Positions 36,604-45,381 of a stretch of DNA of 64,000 nt are shown here, in pieces (positions within the stretch are counted from its first letter, which is position 1; the number at the start of each line of letters is the position of its first letter). Under the pieces are notes generated by a model. The model was not told the origin of the DNA. It saw only the letters and a list, made by a program, of their open reading frames with translations, and did not search any database. This DNA comes from JAPHTQ01 sp050288165 (lineage in GTDB: Bacteria > Pseudomonadota > Gammaproteobacteria > Thiohalomonadales > Thiohalomonadaceae). Where the stretch lies: the NCBI GenBank assembly GCA_050288165.1, contig JBNKDG010000003.1, positions 275,788 to 339,787 of the forward strand. The letters are read 5' to 3'. A program made the position numbers and the translations under genes.

Positions 36604-38364
36604 TTATTTTTTTGCTAACAGGTAATTTTCCAGTGCCAAGTATTTCAAATCAGACTGCTCCAATGTCATCAGTGCTTGCTCAGGTGTTGCCACCAGCGGA
36701 TAGCCGTGCATGTTGAAACTGGTGTTGAGCACGGCGCCCACCCCTGTTTTTTTCTCAAACAGTCTGATCAGGCGATGGTAGTCTGGAGACATAGTCGTCT
36801 CTACTACCTGTGGCCGGAGAGTGTGGTCGCCTTGATGCAGAGCAGCCCTTAAGTGCTCGACTCCTAACTCGGTCGCCGCATAGGCGGTTATCATGTAAGG
36901 CGCTTTTGTCGCTTCGGGATGATAATTTCGGAGATATTTTGTTGCTGCCGAGTCGAGTATCGAAGGGGCGAATGGCATCCAGAAATCACGAGACTTGATG
37001 TAGTCATTGACCGTGTAGAAACTTTCCATATGACTAGGGTGAGCAAGAATTGCTCGATTACCGAGAGAGCGAGCTCCCCATTCACACCGACCTGCAAAGC
37101 GAGCTACGATCTGGCGTTCTGCCAACAGGCCTGCGATCCGCGCTTCAATGTCATCGTGTTTCTCGATGCTATATTTCTCTCTAAGTCCACGTGTTTCGAT
37201 AAAGCCCTCAATTTCTTCATTCGAGTAGCTGATGCCGAGATATAGGTTTGTCAATGGTGTCGTGGAGGTTCCTTTGGAGATTGCATGGTCATAGCAAGCA
37301 CCAATCGGATTGGATTCGTCTCCGCATGACGGCATGAAGTATGCCTGCTCGACTTCGTCCATTTCTTGGATCAGCCGATTTAGCTTCACATTCATGAAAA
37401 CGCCACCACCAGTGAAGATGCGGCGAATGCCCGTCGCGTTGATGGCGTTGCGGACCCATTGGGTGACTAGTTCTTCTGTCAGATGTTGCACTGCTGCTGC
37501 CATGTTGTCGAATCGCTCGCCAACAGCCGTCTCCATTAGATAATTGTAGAACCTGGAGGCATTAACTTTTGACTCGAATATCAGTGGATTACTTTTGCTG
37601 AGCCAGATGGCCGGTTTGAAAACACGTTCATATGTTTCAAGCATATATTTACCCTTGGCATAGGGAGCAAGGCCCATCACTTTGTATTCGTGCTCGAGTA
37701 TTTTCATGCCAAGAAAACGAGTGGTATTGGAGTAGATTCCACCGAGGGATGCGTAAGCTGGAGTTTCAGCCAATCGTTCGAATTGGCCATTTTCATCCAC
37801 CTTGGTTACGGTGGCGCAGAGGCCGTCACCGGAGCCATCCATGGTAAAAATCAGTGCCGACTCACGACTGTCCGAGGGTTGCAGCGCATGGTAGGCCGCC
37901 CTCGCATGGCAAAGATGATGCTCTACATGCGAGCGAGGGCGATCAGCCAAGCTCAGTGCCTCAAGATTTTCCTCCAGCTCGGCATACCCTTCAGTAACAA
38001 GTTTCTCACCACGGAATTTTCGCAATGCTTCGAATGGCCAAGGGAAGATGCGTCCTGCCAGACCGTCACGCAGTTCTTTTACCGCGTTGAGCAGTGGTGA
38101 TGAATCCATGATGCGGTTTTTTGGTTCAAACAGGTAATCGTAGGCACGGGAAGGGTAGACCTCATTGCCTGAAATCACCACTTCCTCAATATCTTCGATC
38201 TTCCAATCATTTTCAGACAGCAGACCATGGATTGCATCAACGGGAAAAGCGGCAGAATTCTTGATGTTGTCGCACTTCTCCTGGCTGAGTACTCCAATGA
38301 TTACACCATCCTCGGCCAGCGCTGCTGTAGCGTTGTGCCCTAGGTGAATTGATAGTATTTTCAT
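36604..38364 (-). CDS. Carbamoyltransferase (NodU/TobZ family)
   Basis: Transfers a carbamoyl group from carbamoyl phosphate to a hydroxyl through a carbamoyl-adenylate. The 586-residue protein has the Kae1-like N-terminal domain (SIHLGHNATAALAEDG, VEHHLCHARAAYHAL with the metal-binding histidines, and FTMDGSGDG). The C-terminal YrdC-like half contains RFAGRCEWGARSLGNRAILA. The ATG at 38364 begins MKILSIHLGHNA and overlaps the wzx stop (ATGA). An in-frame extension of 119 residues upstream lies inside wzx and lacks homology, so I excluded it. Likely decorates a sugar of the repeat unit. Confidence 0.92.
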   Translation of the reverse strand: MKILSIHLGHNATAALAEDGVIIGVLSQEKCDNIKNSAAFPVDAIHGLLSENDWKIEDIEEVVISGNEVYPSRAYDYLFEPKNRIMDSSPLLNAVKELRDGLAGRIFPWPFEALRKFRGEKLVTEGYAELEENLEALSLADRPRSHVEHHLCHARAAYHALQPSDSRESALIFTMDGSGDGLCATVTKVDENGQFERLAETPAYASLGGIYSNTTRFLGMKILEHEYKVMGLAPYAKGKYMLETYERVFKPAIWLSKSNPLIFESKVNASRFYNYLMETAVGERFDNMAAAVQHLTEELVTQWVRNAINATGIRRIFTGGGVFMNVKLNRLIQEMDEVEQAYFMPSCGDESNPIGACYDHAISKGTSTTPLTNLYLGISYSNEEIEGFIETRGLREKYSIEKHDDIEARIAGLLAERQIVARFAGRCEWGARSLGNRAILAHPSHMESFYTVNDYIKSRDFWMPFAPSILDSAATKYLRNYHPEATKAPYMITAYAATELGVEHLRAALHQGDHTLRPQVVETTMSPDYHRLIRLFEKKTGVGAVLNTSFNMHGYPLVATPEQALMTLEQSDLKYLALENYLLAKK

Positions 38365-39698
38365 GCTGTCTGAACTCCGGGTCTCATGATTTTTTGGTAT
38401 CCATAGGCCACATAACCCACATGGATTAAGATAGAAGCGATAATAGGCGAGGCAATGTTGAGATAGGGGAAAAGCACGACTGTCAAAAGCAGCTTCCCTG
38501 CCACTTCGATAGCCGCAATCCTGGTCAGGGCAGACAGTTTTATCAGCGCGTAGGCGAACGAGACTGGCCAGCGGGAAAATGTATTGAAAAACAGCGCTAT
38601 ACCGCCAGCTATATACATCCATTCCTGGTCCGGTGCATGTTTGCCGACCCAGAGTTCCGCCAGCCAGTGGCCGAACAGTATGTAGAGCAGTGACACCACC
38701 GCCAGCAGCAGCAAGAACCACTGCCTGCCGTGCCAGAAGAGCGATTGCATCTGCTCTTTCTCGCCCTTCGCGTCCAACTGGATTACCCGTGGTTCAATGG
38801 TCGAGGGGATTCTCCACAGTAGTAAGCCGATCATCTCTGGGATCTTCCACAGTAGAACGAACTGACCAGCCATCTCTGCTCCACCTAGAAAACCTACGAT
38901 CACGGTATCAGCTTGCAACATCAGTAACAGTGCACCATATGTAACATAGCCTGCCCCCTGTCTGCCCCCTAGGCGTCTTAACAGGGGGGTCATTTCTGCC
39001 CGATAACGTGACCAGCCCGTGCTTCCAACTTGCCTGTGCCAATAAATCCCTGTCACTAGGCGTTGCATCACAACTCCTGCCATAAGGGCGATCCAGACCG
39101 CGGACATGTCTCCAATTGTGGGGAGCAGCATATAGGTCATCAATGCAAACAACATGACCCGCGAAAATTCTATGTAGTTGCCTGTTGCCTGGCGGTTTGT
39201 GCCGACAAAGGCCTGACGTTCGGGAAGTGCCTCGTAGTTCAGTACTAGGTAGAGGCCTGCCAGTAGCACTGAATTCAACAGTAGGTCGTTATCTTGAACG
39301 CGCTCTTGAACCAGCCACCAAGCCGCAATACCTAGCAGTACCACCATGACTGCATAGATGGTAAATACATATTTTCCAACTAAGAAAGCATGACGGAATC
39401 CCTTTAAATCCTCCTGTGCCCAAAATTCCCCGAACACCCGTACAAGTCCACCGGACATCCAGGTAATACCGATCGCTGCGAAATTGATCAGGTTCAGCAA
39501 TAGCATCAGTACACCGAATTGGTGGGTGCCGAGGTACTTGAGATAAAAGGGTGTGAGTGCGAATTGCACCAGCATATTCGCTCCCATTAGTGCATAGCCG
39601 CTTGCCAGTGCTGCAATGTAGCCGGGACTCGCGCTTCTCAGGTTAGTGATCCAGTTTCCAATGGCGAAAAGCTTGACGCCAACTCTGCTTTCCGACAT
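38361..39698 (-). CDS. Polysaccharide flippase (Wzx-like)
   Basis: A 445-residue protein with about twelve membrane segments and the layout of the MOP/Wzx superfamily. It includes SGYALMGANMLVQFALTPFYLKYLGTHQFGV near the N terminus (positions about 34-64), typical of flippases that export lipid-linked repeat units. It sits between a methyltransferase gene and the carbamoyltransferase gene. The neighbouring Wzy-like protein and two Wzz-like genes support a Wzx/Wzy-dependent pathway. Confidence 0.87.
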   Translation of the reverse strand: MSESRVGVKLFAIGNWITNLRSASPGYIAALASGYALMGANMLVQFALTPFYLKYLGTHQFGVLMLLLNLINFAAIGITWMSGGLVRVFGEFWAQEDLKGFRHAFLVGKYVFTIYAVMVVLLGIAAWWLVQERVQDNDLLLNSVLLAGLYLVLNYEALPERQAFVGTNRQATGNYIEFSRVMLFALMTYMLLPTIGDMSAVWIALMAGVVMQRLVTGIYWHRQVGSTGWSRYRAEMTPLLRRLGGRQGAGYVTYGALLLMLQADTVIVGFLGGAEMAGQFVLLWKIPEMIGLLLWRIPSTIEPRVIQLDAKGEKEQMQSLFWHGRQWFLLLLAVVSLLYILFGHWLAELWVGKHAPDQEWMYIAGGIALFFNTFSRWPVSFAYALIKLSALTRIAAIEVAGKLLLTVVLFPYLNIASPIIASILIHVGYVAYGYQKIMRPGVQTA

Positions 39699-39701
39699 CC
39701 A

Positions 39702-40574
39702 TCAGATCCTTTTGAGCGAGTACATTACGCTTGGATACAGCCCTAACTTGAGAATCAAGTAGATAACTAGGCGGGTCAGGCCTAGTTTGCCGAGCAGACC
39801 GACCAGTTGCGAGGCGGTGTGATAGCGCTTGATATCGGAACTGCCATCAACAACTCCTTTGAGTTTCTTTGCTACCCGGTTTTCCCAGCCAAGATTATTG
39901 TTACGAAATTCCCTCTCCAGGTTGAAAGGTGTAACGAACTGCAGATGTTCAACGTACCAATTGTCACTGCTCTTGCCCTGAAGCCATGATAATATTTGAA
40001 GGAAGGGCTTACCAAGCAAAGGTACACACCACACTCCTAAGTGTGGCTCATAGGGCCAAAGATAGTTGGGTGCCTCGAGGTGGATAATGCCTTCTTCCGA
40101 TACGATCCGGGCCATCTCACCGATCACCTCTGGGACATTGTTTACATGTTCAATAACCGTATGACAGACGATCAGGTCGAAATGTTTGTCTGGATAGTCC
40201 AGTTTTTCTCCGAATCCGCTGATCGGGGTATAGCTGAGTGAAAAGTCGCGAGCCATCGCCGCTGCCACCTCCACAGCCTCTGCATCAGGCTCTACGCTGT
40301 GCACTTCGGAGCCCGCGAAGTGCTCCGCAAGGGCCAGTGAGTTGAAACCAACTGATGCTCCGATTTCGAGGATTTTTCGTGGCTTGAAGCCATCTGGGAG
40401 ATCCCCAACCAGCCGTGCCACAGTCGCACGGGAACTCGCAAAACAACTTTCGACATGTGTCTCGACTGAGTCACCTTCCAGTTCGAAATGGAGATGACAG
40501 CGTGAACGGGTCAATTCGATCCATGTTTGCCAGGCAATTGCGGTGGCTTCGGAAATCATTTTACTTGGAGGCAT
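39702..40574 (-). CDS. Class I SAM-dependent methyltransferase
   Basis: The 290-residue protein has motif I KILEIGASVGFNSLAL (about residues 67-82), an acidic motif II (SVEPDAEAVEVA) and DLIVCHTVIEHVNNVPEVI. The C-terminal part is hydrophobic (GLTRLVIYLILKLGLYPSVMY), suggesting membrane association. Its start overlaps the upstream methyltransferase gene by fourteen bases, so translation is probably coupled. Substrate unknown. Confidence 0.83.
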   Translation of the reverse strand: MPPSKMISEATAIAWQTWIELTRSRCHLHFELEGDSVETHVESCFASSRATVARLVGDLPDGFKPRKILEIGASVGFNSLALAEHFAGSEVHSVEPDAEAVEVAAAMARDFSLSYTPISGFGEKLDYPDKHFDLIVCHTVIEHVNNVPEVIGEMARIVSEEGIIHLEAPNYLWPYEPHLGVWCVPLLGKPFLQILSWLQGKSSDNWYVEHLQFVTPFNLEREFRNNNLGWENRVAKKLKGVVDGSSDIKRYHTASQLVGLLGKLGLTRLVIYLILKLGLYPSVMYSLKRI

Positions 40575-41238
40575 TTTTTTTGATCACTACTAGCATGGAA
40601 CTTGCAAGCCTGGGGGAAATGAGTGTCATGAGCTGAAGCAGAGTCGATTTGAGCCGAAGCATAACGTTTCGTCTGTCGATGTGATCAAACATGTGAACCG
40701 AGTCGAGTCGGCAACCAAGTCTGTCGCAGATCGCCTGGAAGTGCTCAGGATAGAAGGTGGTGACATGATCAGCTAGAACATTCACATCACTATGCAGTAA
40801 ACTACGCACGCAGACGTTACCTGACGTGGCATTTGGTGTGGTGATGATTAAAAGACCATCCTCCGAGAGATGGGAGAGCAAGTTTTCAATTGCGATAACG
40901 GGTGCATTGACGTGCTCGATAACATCCGACATAACAATCAGATCAAACTTTCTGCCAAGATCCATATTCTCGCAGTTCTCATTGAGCATGTTATAGCCGT
41001 GCTGTGCCGCATAAGCGATAGCATCGGTATCGATATCGATCCCAAGCAACTCGTCAGCACATTGGCGGATTCTCTCATGCAACCAGATTTCTTTGTTACC
41101 TGGCAAATAACCGTGTACTCCGCCAGCCGCACCAATATTCAGTACTCGCCTGCCTTTTGCTCGCTGCGCTATGAACTTAAACGGATCCCGCATTTTCTGC
41201 GGCTTGACATCTAACCGTACCAGATCACCTACTTTCAT
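40561..41238 (-). CDS. Class I SAM-dependent methyltransferase
   Basis: The 225-residue protein has motif I RVLNIGAAGGVHGYLPG, then DLIVMSDVIEHVNAPVIAI and the strand GLLIITTPNATSGN. These are typical of small-molecule methyltransferases in exopolysaccharide loci. Start and upstream amidotransferase stop overlap by four bases. With two further methyltransferases in the locus, methylated sugars or a methylated chain terminus are plausible. Confidence 0.83.
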   Translation of the reverse strand: MKVGDLVRLDVKPQKMRDPFKFIAQRAKGRRVLNIGAAGGVHGYLPGNKEIWLHERIRQCADELLGIDIDTDAIAYAAQHGYNMLNENCENMDLGRKFDLIVMSDVIEHVNAPVIAIENLLSHLSEDGLLIITTPNATSGNVCVRSLLHSDVNVLADHVTTFYPEHFQAICDRLGCRLDSVHMFDHIDRRNVMLRLKSTLLQLMTLISPRLASSMLVVIKKNASK

Positions 41239-43079
41239 TCTTTAGCCTCGCTTCGCCACAATCCGATCGCAAACAATTTTGCCAGAAGGTTCCATTCGCC
41301 TTCCTCCCGTTTCTTGGCTTCTAACCACAATGCCCTGACCTTTCCGCTATCGAACATCCCCAAGTCGGGGAAATCATTCAAAACCTCGTCGACCTTTCCA
41401 CGCCATGGCCCAAGAAGCACATCCCGCTCCTGTATGCCCATGCCGAATCCACGCTTTGGTGCATTCAGTACCTCGTGAGGCACTAAGTCATTGACAGCTC
41501 GTCGAAGAATAGATTTCAATCCGCTGCCATTCTTTGGTCCCTTCACCTTGTGCGAAAAATGAATACCCATGGCGGCTGCGATGATCTCCTGATCGAGAAA
41601 TGGCGCACGCATCTCTACTGAGGCCATCATCGCCGGTAGGTCTGATGAGATGGTCAGGGAGTGGGTATTTTCGATCAATAATGATAGATAGTTGGATTCG
41701 TCGATGAAGTCACCACAGGGCAAGACATCGCCCCAATATTCCATCTCGCGGCTCACCAGGTTTTCCAGTCCGCCGATTACCTCGTCATTGAGTACCGATG
41801 GCCAGTAGTGCCTCGCTTTTTGCCGGTACAACTCTGCCTTGCGTCGTCCGGGTTCCGCCATCAATATCGACAATGCCGGGTGATTCAGTCGCGACAGCAT
41901 TGGTTTCAGCCAACCCAGTGCGTTGATCAGGCGTGTGACCCGGGCTGTCCGGATGTGTCCGGTGTATCCATAGAAAAGCTCATCGGCCCCATTACCGTTT
42001 AACACCACCTTGATGCCGTCGTCACGAATTGCTTCGGAAAGCTCGTAGGCATGTATCAATGGCAGCAGCATGATCGGTTCGCCATAATGACCGAGAATCT
42101 GCTTCTGAATGTCTAACTGGCGTGCACCATCAAAATAGAATTCTTTGTGCCGTGTGCCAAGTTTCTTGGAAACCAGTCGCGCCCGTTGCAGATCTTCGTC
42201 ATCAGGATTTGCACCGAAAGCATAGGTTCTGATCGGTTCGCTTGTACGCTGTTGCATCAGGTTGACGATGGCTGTGCTGTCGAGTCCGCCAGACAGCAGG
42301 GCACCAACCGGAACATCGGCAACCGTACGGATAGCGACCGCTTCTTCCAGAATCGTCCTCAATTCTGTCGGGGTTTCAATTTCTCTCACGACTGGCTGCC
42401 AGTAGCGCCAGATGCGCGAGACGCGCCCCTGTTTCACCAGCATCGCGTGACCCGGTCGCAAACGCCTGATCCCCCTGTACGCTGTGGCGGGATCGGGGAT
42501 ATGGCGCAGGTTGTAGAGCAGCATGGCGCCAATTGCATCTGGGTCAATGACGCGGTCAACGCCTCTAGCCCTGAGCAGGGCAGGAATCTCGGAGGCGAAG
42601 AAGAATCCTTCGTCGGTCTCTGCATAGCAAAAGGGCTTTTTTCCTACCCTGTCACGGGCGCAGAACATCGTGCGTTCAGCATGATCATAGAGGGCAAACG
42701 CAAACATACCTCGAAGCTTGCCCAACATGCTTTCACCCCACTGGCGGTAGGCTTCCAGCAAAACTTCGGTATCGCTGTGTGTGTGAAATATACAGCCTAT
42801 AGTAATGAGCTGTTGTTTTAGTTCCTGGAAGTTGTAGATCTCGCCGTTAAATACGATAGTGTAGTGCTGATCGACACTATGCATCGGTTGATTGGCAGCG
42901 TCAGACAGATCGATGATGGAAAGGCGGTTATGGCTGAGGCCAATTGATTGATCTTCGGATAGCCAAATCCCGTTTGAGTCAGGGCCACGATGATGCTGAA
43001 TCTGAACCATCTGTTTAAGATGATGGTTCAGTTCCAGTTGACTACCAGGTTTTTGAAAAATGCCTCCAATGCCACACAT
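41235..43079 (-). CDS. Asparagine synthase-like glutamine amidotransferase (copy 3)
   Basis: Third class II amidotransferase of the locus, 614 residues. It starts MCGIGGIF (Cys2), with RGPDSNGIW and FNGEIYNFQELKQQL. The pyrophosphate loop reads ALLSGGLDSTAIVNLMQ. It is more divergent from copies 1 and 2 than they are from each other. It lies directly behind the HexNAc dehydrogenase gene, which fits a role in amidating the uronic acid that enzyme makes, as proposed for WbpS. The ATG at 43079 puts Cys at position 2; the frame also extends seven residues upstream. Confidence 0.92.
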   Translation of the reverse strand: MCGIGGIFQKPGSQLELNHHLKQMVQIQHHRGPDSNGIWLSEDQSIGLSHNRLSIIDLSDAANQPMHSVDQHYTIVFNGEIYNFQELKQQLITIGCIFHTHSDTEVLLEAYRQWGESMLGKLRGMFAFALYDHAERTMFCARDRVGKKPFCYAETDEGFFFASEIPALLRARGVDRVIDPDAIGAMLLYNLRHIPDPATAYRGIRRLRPGHAMLVKQGRVSRIWRYWQPVVREIETPTELRTILEEAVAIRTVADVPVGALLSGGLDSTAIVNLMQQRTSEPIRTYAFGANPDDEDLQRARLVSKKLGTRHKEFYFDGARQLDIQKQILGHYGEPIMLLPLIHAYELSEAIRDDGIKVVLNGNGADELFYGYTGHIRTARVTRLINALGWLKPMLSRLNHPALSILMAEPGRRKAELYRQKARHYWPSVLNDEVIGGLENLVSREMEYWGDVLPCGDFIDESNYLSLLIENTHSLTISSDLPAMMASVEMRAPFLDQEIIAAAMGIHFSHKVKGPKNGSGLKSILRRAVNDLVPHEVLNAPKRGFGMGIQERDVLLGPWRGKVDEVLNDFPDLGMFDSGKVRALWLEAKKREEGEWNLLAKLFAIGLWRSEAKE

Positions 43080-43084
43080 ACTAG

Positions 43085-44359
43085 TTACAATCTTAGACAA
43101 GACTCGTTTGCTGAAAGTACATATTTGAGGTCGTAAAGCACGTGATTGGGTTTGCCCAGTTCGCGAATGGCCGTGGCGCCCATATTCCTAAACTGCTCAT
43201 GAGCCACAGCAAGGATAATACCGTCATAGGTATTGGGCTTAGGTTCGTGGATTGGTGTGATGTTATATTCGTGCAGAGCTTCTTCGGCTGTCACCCAAGG
43301 GTCGTAGACATCGACCTCGCAGTTGTAGTCTTGGAGTTCGGTCACGATATCGACCACACGGGTATTGCGCAGGTCAGGGCAGTTTTCCTTGAAAGTAAGG
43401 CCCATGACAAGAACTCTGGCGCCGTCAATCTGTATGCGGCGCTTCATCATGGACTTGACCAATTGCGAGACAACATAGCTGCCCATGCCGTCATTTAGGC
43501 GCCGTCCAGCGAGGATGATCTCAGGATGGTAGCCGATAGACTGGGCCTTGTGAGTTAGGTAGTAGGGATCCACTCCGATACAGTGGCCGCCGACCAGTCC
43601 TGGACGAAAGGGAAGGAAATTCCACTTACTGCCCGCCGCCCGCAGAACGGCCTCAGTATCAATCCCCATCTTGTTGAAGATGAGTGCTAGCTCGTTAATC
43701 AGGGCAATGTTGAGGTCGCGCTGGGTGTTTTCGATGACTTTGGCGGCCTCGGCGACTTTTATGCTTTCCGCCTTGTGCGTTCCAACCGTGATGATTTCGT
43801 TGTACAGTGCATCGACAAGGTTTGCAGTTTCAGGAGTTGAGCCGGAGGTGACCTTTTTGATGGTGGTAACACGGTGTTCCTTGTCGCCAGGATTAATGCG
43901 CTCAGGTGAGTAACCGCAGAAAAAATCTTGGTTGAATTTTAATCCTGAGTGTTTCTCAAGTACTGGTACACAGTCTTCTTCCGTGGCTCCAGGGTAGACA
44001 GTGGATTCGTAAATAACGACGTCACCTTTCTTGAGAACCTGTCCTACTGTTTCGCTGGCCTTGATGAGCGGAGTCAAATCAGGACGCTTGTGTTTATCAA
44101 GAGGGGTTGGGACGGTAACAATGAAGCAGTTACAGTTACGTAGTTCATCAATGCTGGTGGTGTAGCTGAGAAATTTGGCGGCATCTAGTTCATCTTGGGT
44201 TGTTTCCAATGTGGAGTCGTTGCCAGACTTCAGTTCTTTGATGCGTTTATGATTGATATCGAAGCCGACTACCTTACGTTTTCGCCCAAATTCCACAGCA
44301 AGCGGTAGACCGACATAGCCAAGGCCGATTATAGCGAGTTTGATATCTTGGGGCTGCAT
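43085..44359 (-). CDS. UDP-N-acetylhexosamine 6-dehydrogenase (TviB/WbpO-like)
   Basis: Oxidises a UDP-HexNAc to the uronic acid using NAD. The 424-residue protein has GLGYVGLPLAVEFGRK at the N terminus, ESTVYPGATEEDCVPVLE in the middle, and the catalytic Cys in LVGGHCIGVDPYYLTHKAQ. The last motif distinguishes the WbpO/TviB/VipA group from UDP-glucose dehydrogenases. Whether the substrate is UDP-GalNAc or UDP-GlcNAc cannot be told. The gene lies 15 bases behind the epimerase gene. Confidence 0.92.
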   Translation of the reverse strand: MQPQDIKLAIIGLGYVGLPLAVEFGRKRKVVGFDINHKRIKELKSGNDSTLETTQDELDAAKFLSYTTSIDELRNCNCFIVTVPTPLDKHKRPDLTPLIKASETVGQVLKKGDVVIYESTVYPGATEEDCVPVLEKHSGLKFNQDFFCGYSPERINPGDKEHRVTTIKKVTSGSTPETANLVDALYNEIITVGTHKAESIKVAEAAKVIENTQRDLNIALINELALIFNKMGIDTEAVLRAAGSKWNFLPFRPGLVGGHCIGVDPYYLTHKAQSIGYHPEIILAGRRLNDGMGSYVVSQLVKSMMKRRIQIDGARVLVMGLTFKENCPDLRNTRVVDIVTELQDYNCEVDVYDPWVTAEEALHEYNITPIHEPKPNTYDGIILAVAHEQFRNMGATAIRELGKPNHVLYDLKYVLSANESCLRL

Positions 44360-44373
44360 TGTTCGGGGTTTCC

Positions 44374-45381
44374 TTACACCTTGAAATAGTCACGGTACCA
44401 GTCGACAAAATGCTTGATGCCGTCTTCGATTGTAGTTGCAGGTTTGTAGTCGAATTGCTCTACCAGATCGTCGACATTGGCGTAGGTATCAGGCACGTCT
44501 CCAGGTTGAAGCGGAAGCAGATCCATCTCAGCTTTTTTTCCCAGAGCGTTTTCTAGGGCATCGATATAATCCATGAGTTCTACTGGCTGATTGTTGCCAA
44601 TATTGTACACACGCCAAGGAGCTTTGCTTGTTGCCGGATCGGGGTGCTTACTGTCCCAGCTGGGATTAGCCGGGGCTGGTCTGTCGAGGATGCGGATGAC
44701 ACCTTCTACTATATCATCGATATAGGTGAAGTCACGTCGGTGCTTACCATAGTTAAAGACGGGGATACTTTCGCCAGCAAGAATTGCCTTGGTGAACTTA
44801 AAAAGAGCCATATCCGGGCGTCCCCAGGGACCATAAACGGTGAAAAAGCGCAGGCCAGTAGTTGGCAAGTTGTATAGATGGCTGTATGTGTGGGCCATCA
44901 ATTCATTTGATTTCTTGCTGGCTGCGTAAAGGCTGAGTGGATGGTCCACATTATGATGGACGGAGAATGGCATCTCAGTATTGGCTCCGTACACACTGGA
45001 ACTGCTCGCGTAGACCAGATGCTCGATTCCGTTGTGGCGACAGCCTTCGAGGATATGGCCAAAGCCAACGATGTTGCTATCAATATAGGCCAGCGGGTTC
45101 TCAATTGAATAGCGAACGCCAGCCTGAGCGGCAAGGTTTACGACACCGTTCGGTTTGCAAGTTGCGAATGCGTCTTCCATCGCTTTGCGATCTGCCAGGT
45201 CGATGCGGAGATGGGTGTAGTTAGGATGGTCTGCATGGCGTGCCAGGCGTGCTTCCTTAATTGTCGGGTCGTAATAATCATTGTGGTTATCAATTCCGAT
45301 AACCGTGTCGCCACGCTCTAATAGGCGCAACGTGAGTGTGGAGCCAATAAATCCAGCAGCGCCGGTTACTAATATTTTCAT
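44374..45381 (-). CDS. NAD-dependent epimerase, UDP-glucuronate 4-epimerase-like
   Basis: A 335-residue extended SDR. It has GAAGFIGSTLTLRLLERGD, the IDNHNDYYDPTIKEARLARH segment characteristic of UDP-glucuronate 4-epimerases, and catalytic YAASKKSNE. It would convert UDP-glucuronate from the neighbouring Ugd into UDP-galacturonate. The start overlaps the ugd stop by four bases, so the two enzymes are translationally coupled. Confidence 0.92.
   Translation of the reverse strand: MKILVTGAAGFIGSTLTLRLLERGDTVIGIDNHNDYYDPTIKEARLARHADHPNYTHLRIDLADRKAMEDAFATCKPNGVVNLAAQAGVRYSIENPLAYIDSNIVGFGHILEGCRHNGIEHLVYASSSSVYGANTEMPFSVHHNVDHPLSLYAASKKSNELMAHTYSHLYNLPTTGLRFFTVYGPWGRPDMALFKFTKAILAGESIPVFNYGKHRRDFTYIDDIVEGVIRILDRPAPANPSWDSKHPDPATSKAPWRVYNIGNNQPVELMDYIDALENALGKKAEMDLLPLQPGDVPDTYANVDDLVEQFDYKPATTIEDGIKHFVDWYRDYFKV

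Noticed and set aside
36604..38721. A 705-residue version of the carbamoyltransferase starting at 38721
   Set aside because: The extra 119 residues lie antisense-free but inside the flippase coding region in another frame, lack homology, and the ATG at 38364 begins the conserved N terminus and overlaps the wzx stop.
27006..43079. Exosortase/PEP-CTERM system suggested by asparagine-synthase-like genes in an EPS locus
   Set aside because: No exosortase, PEP-CTERM protein, prsK/prsR or XrtA-associated glycosyltransferase set is visible in the window.
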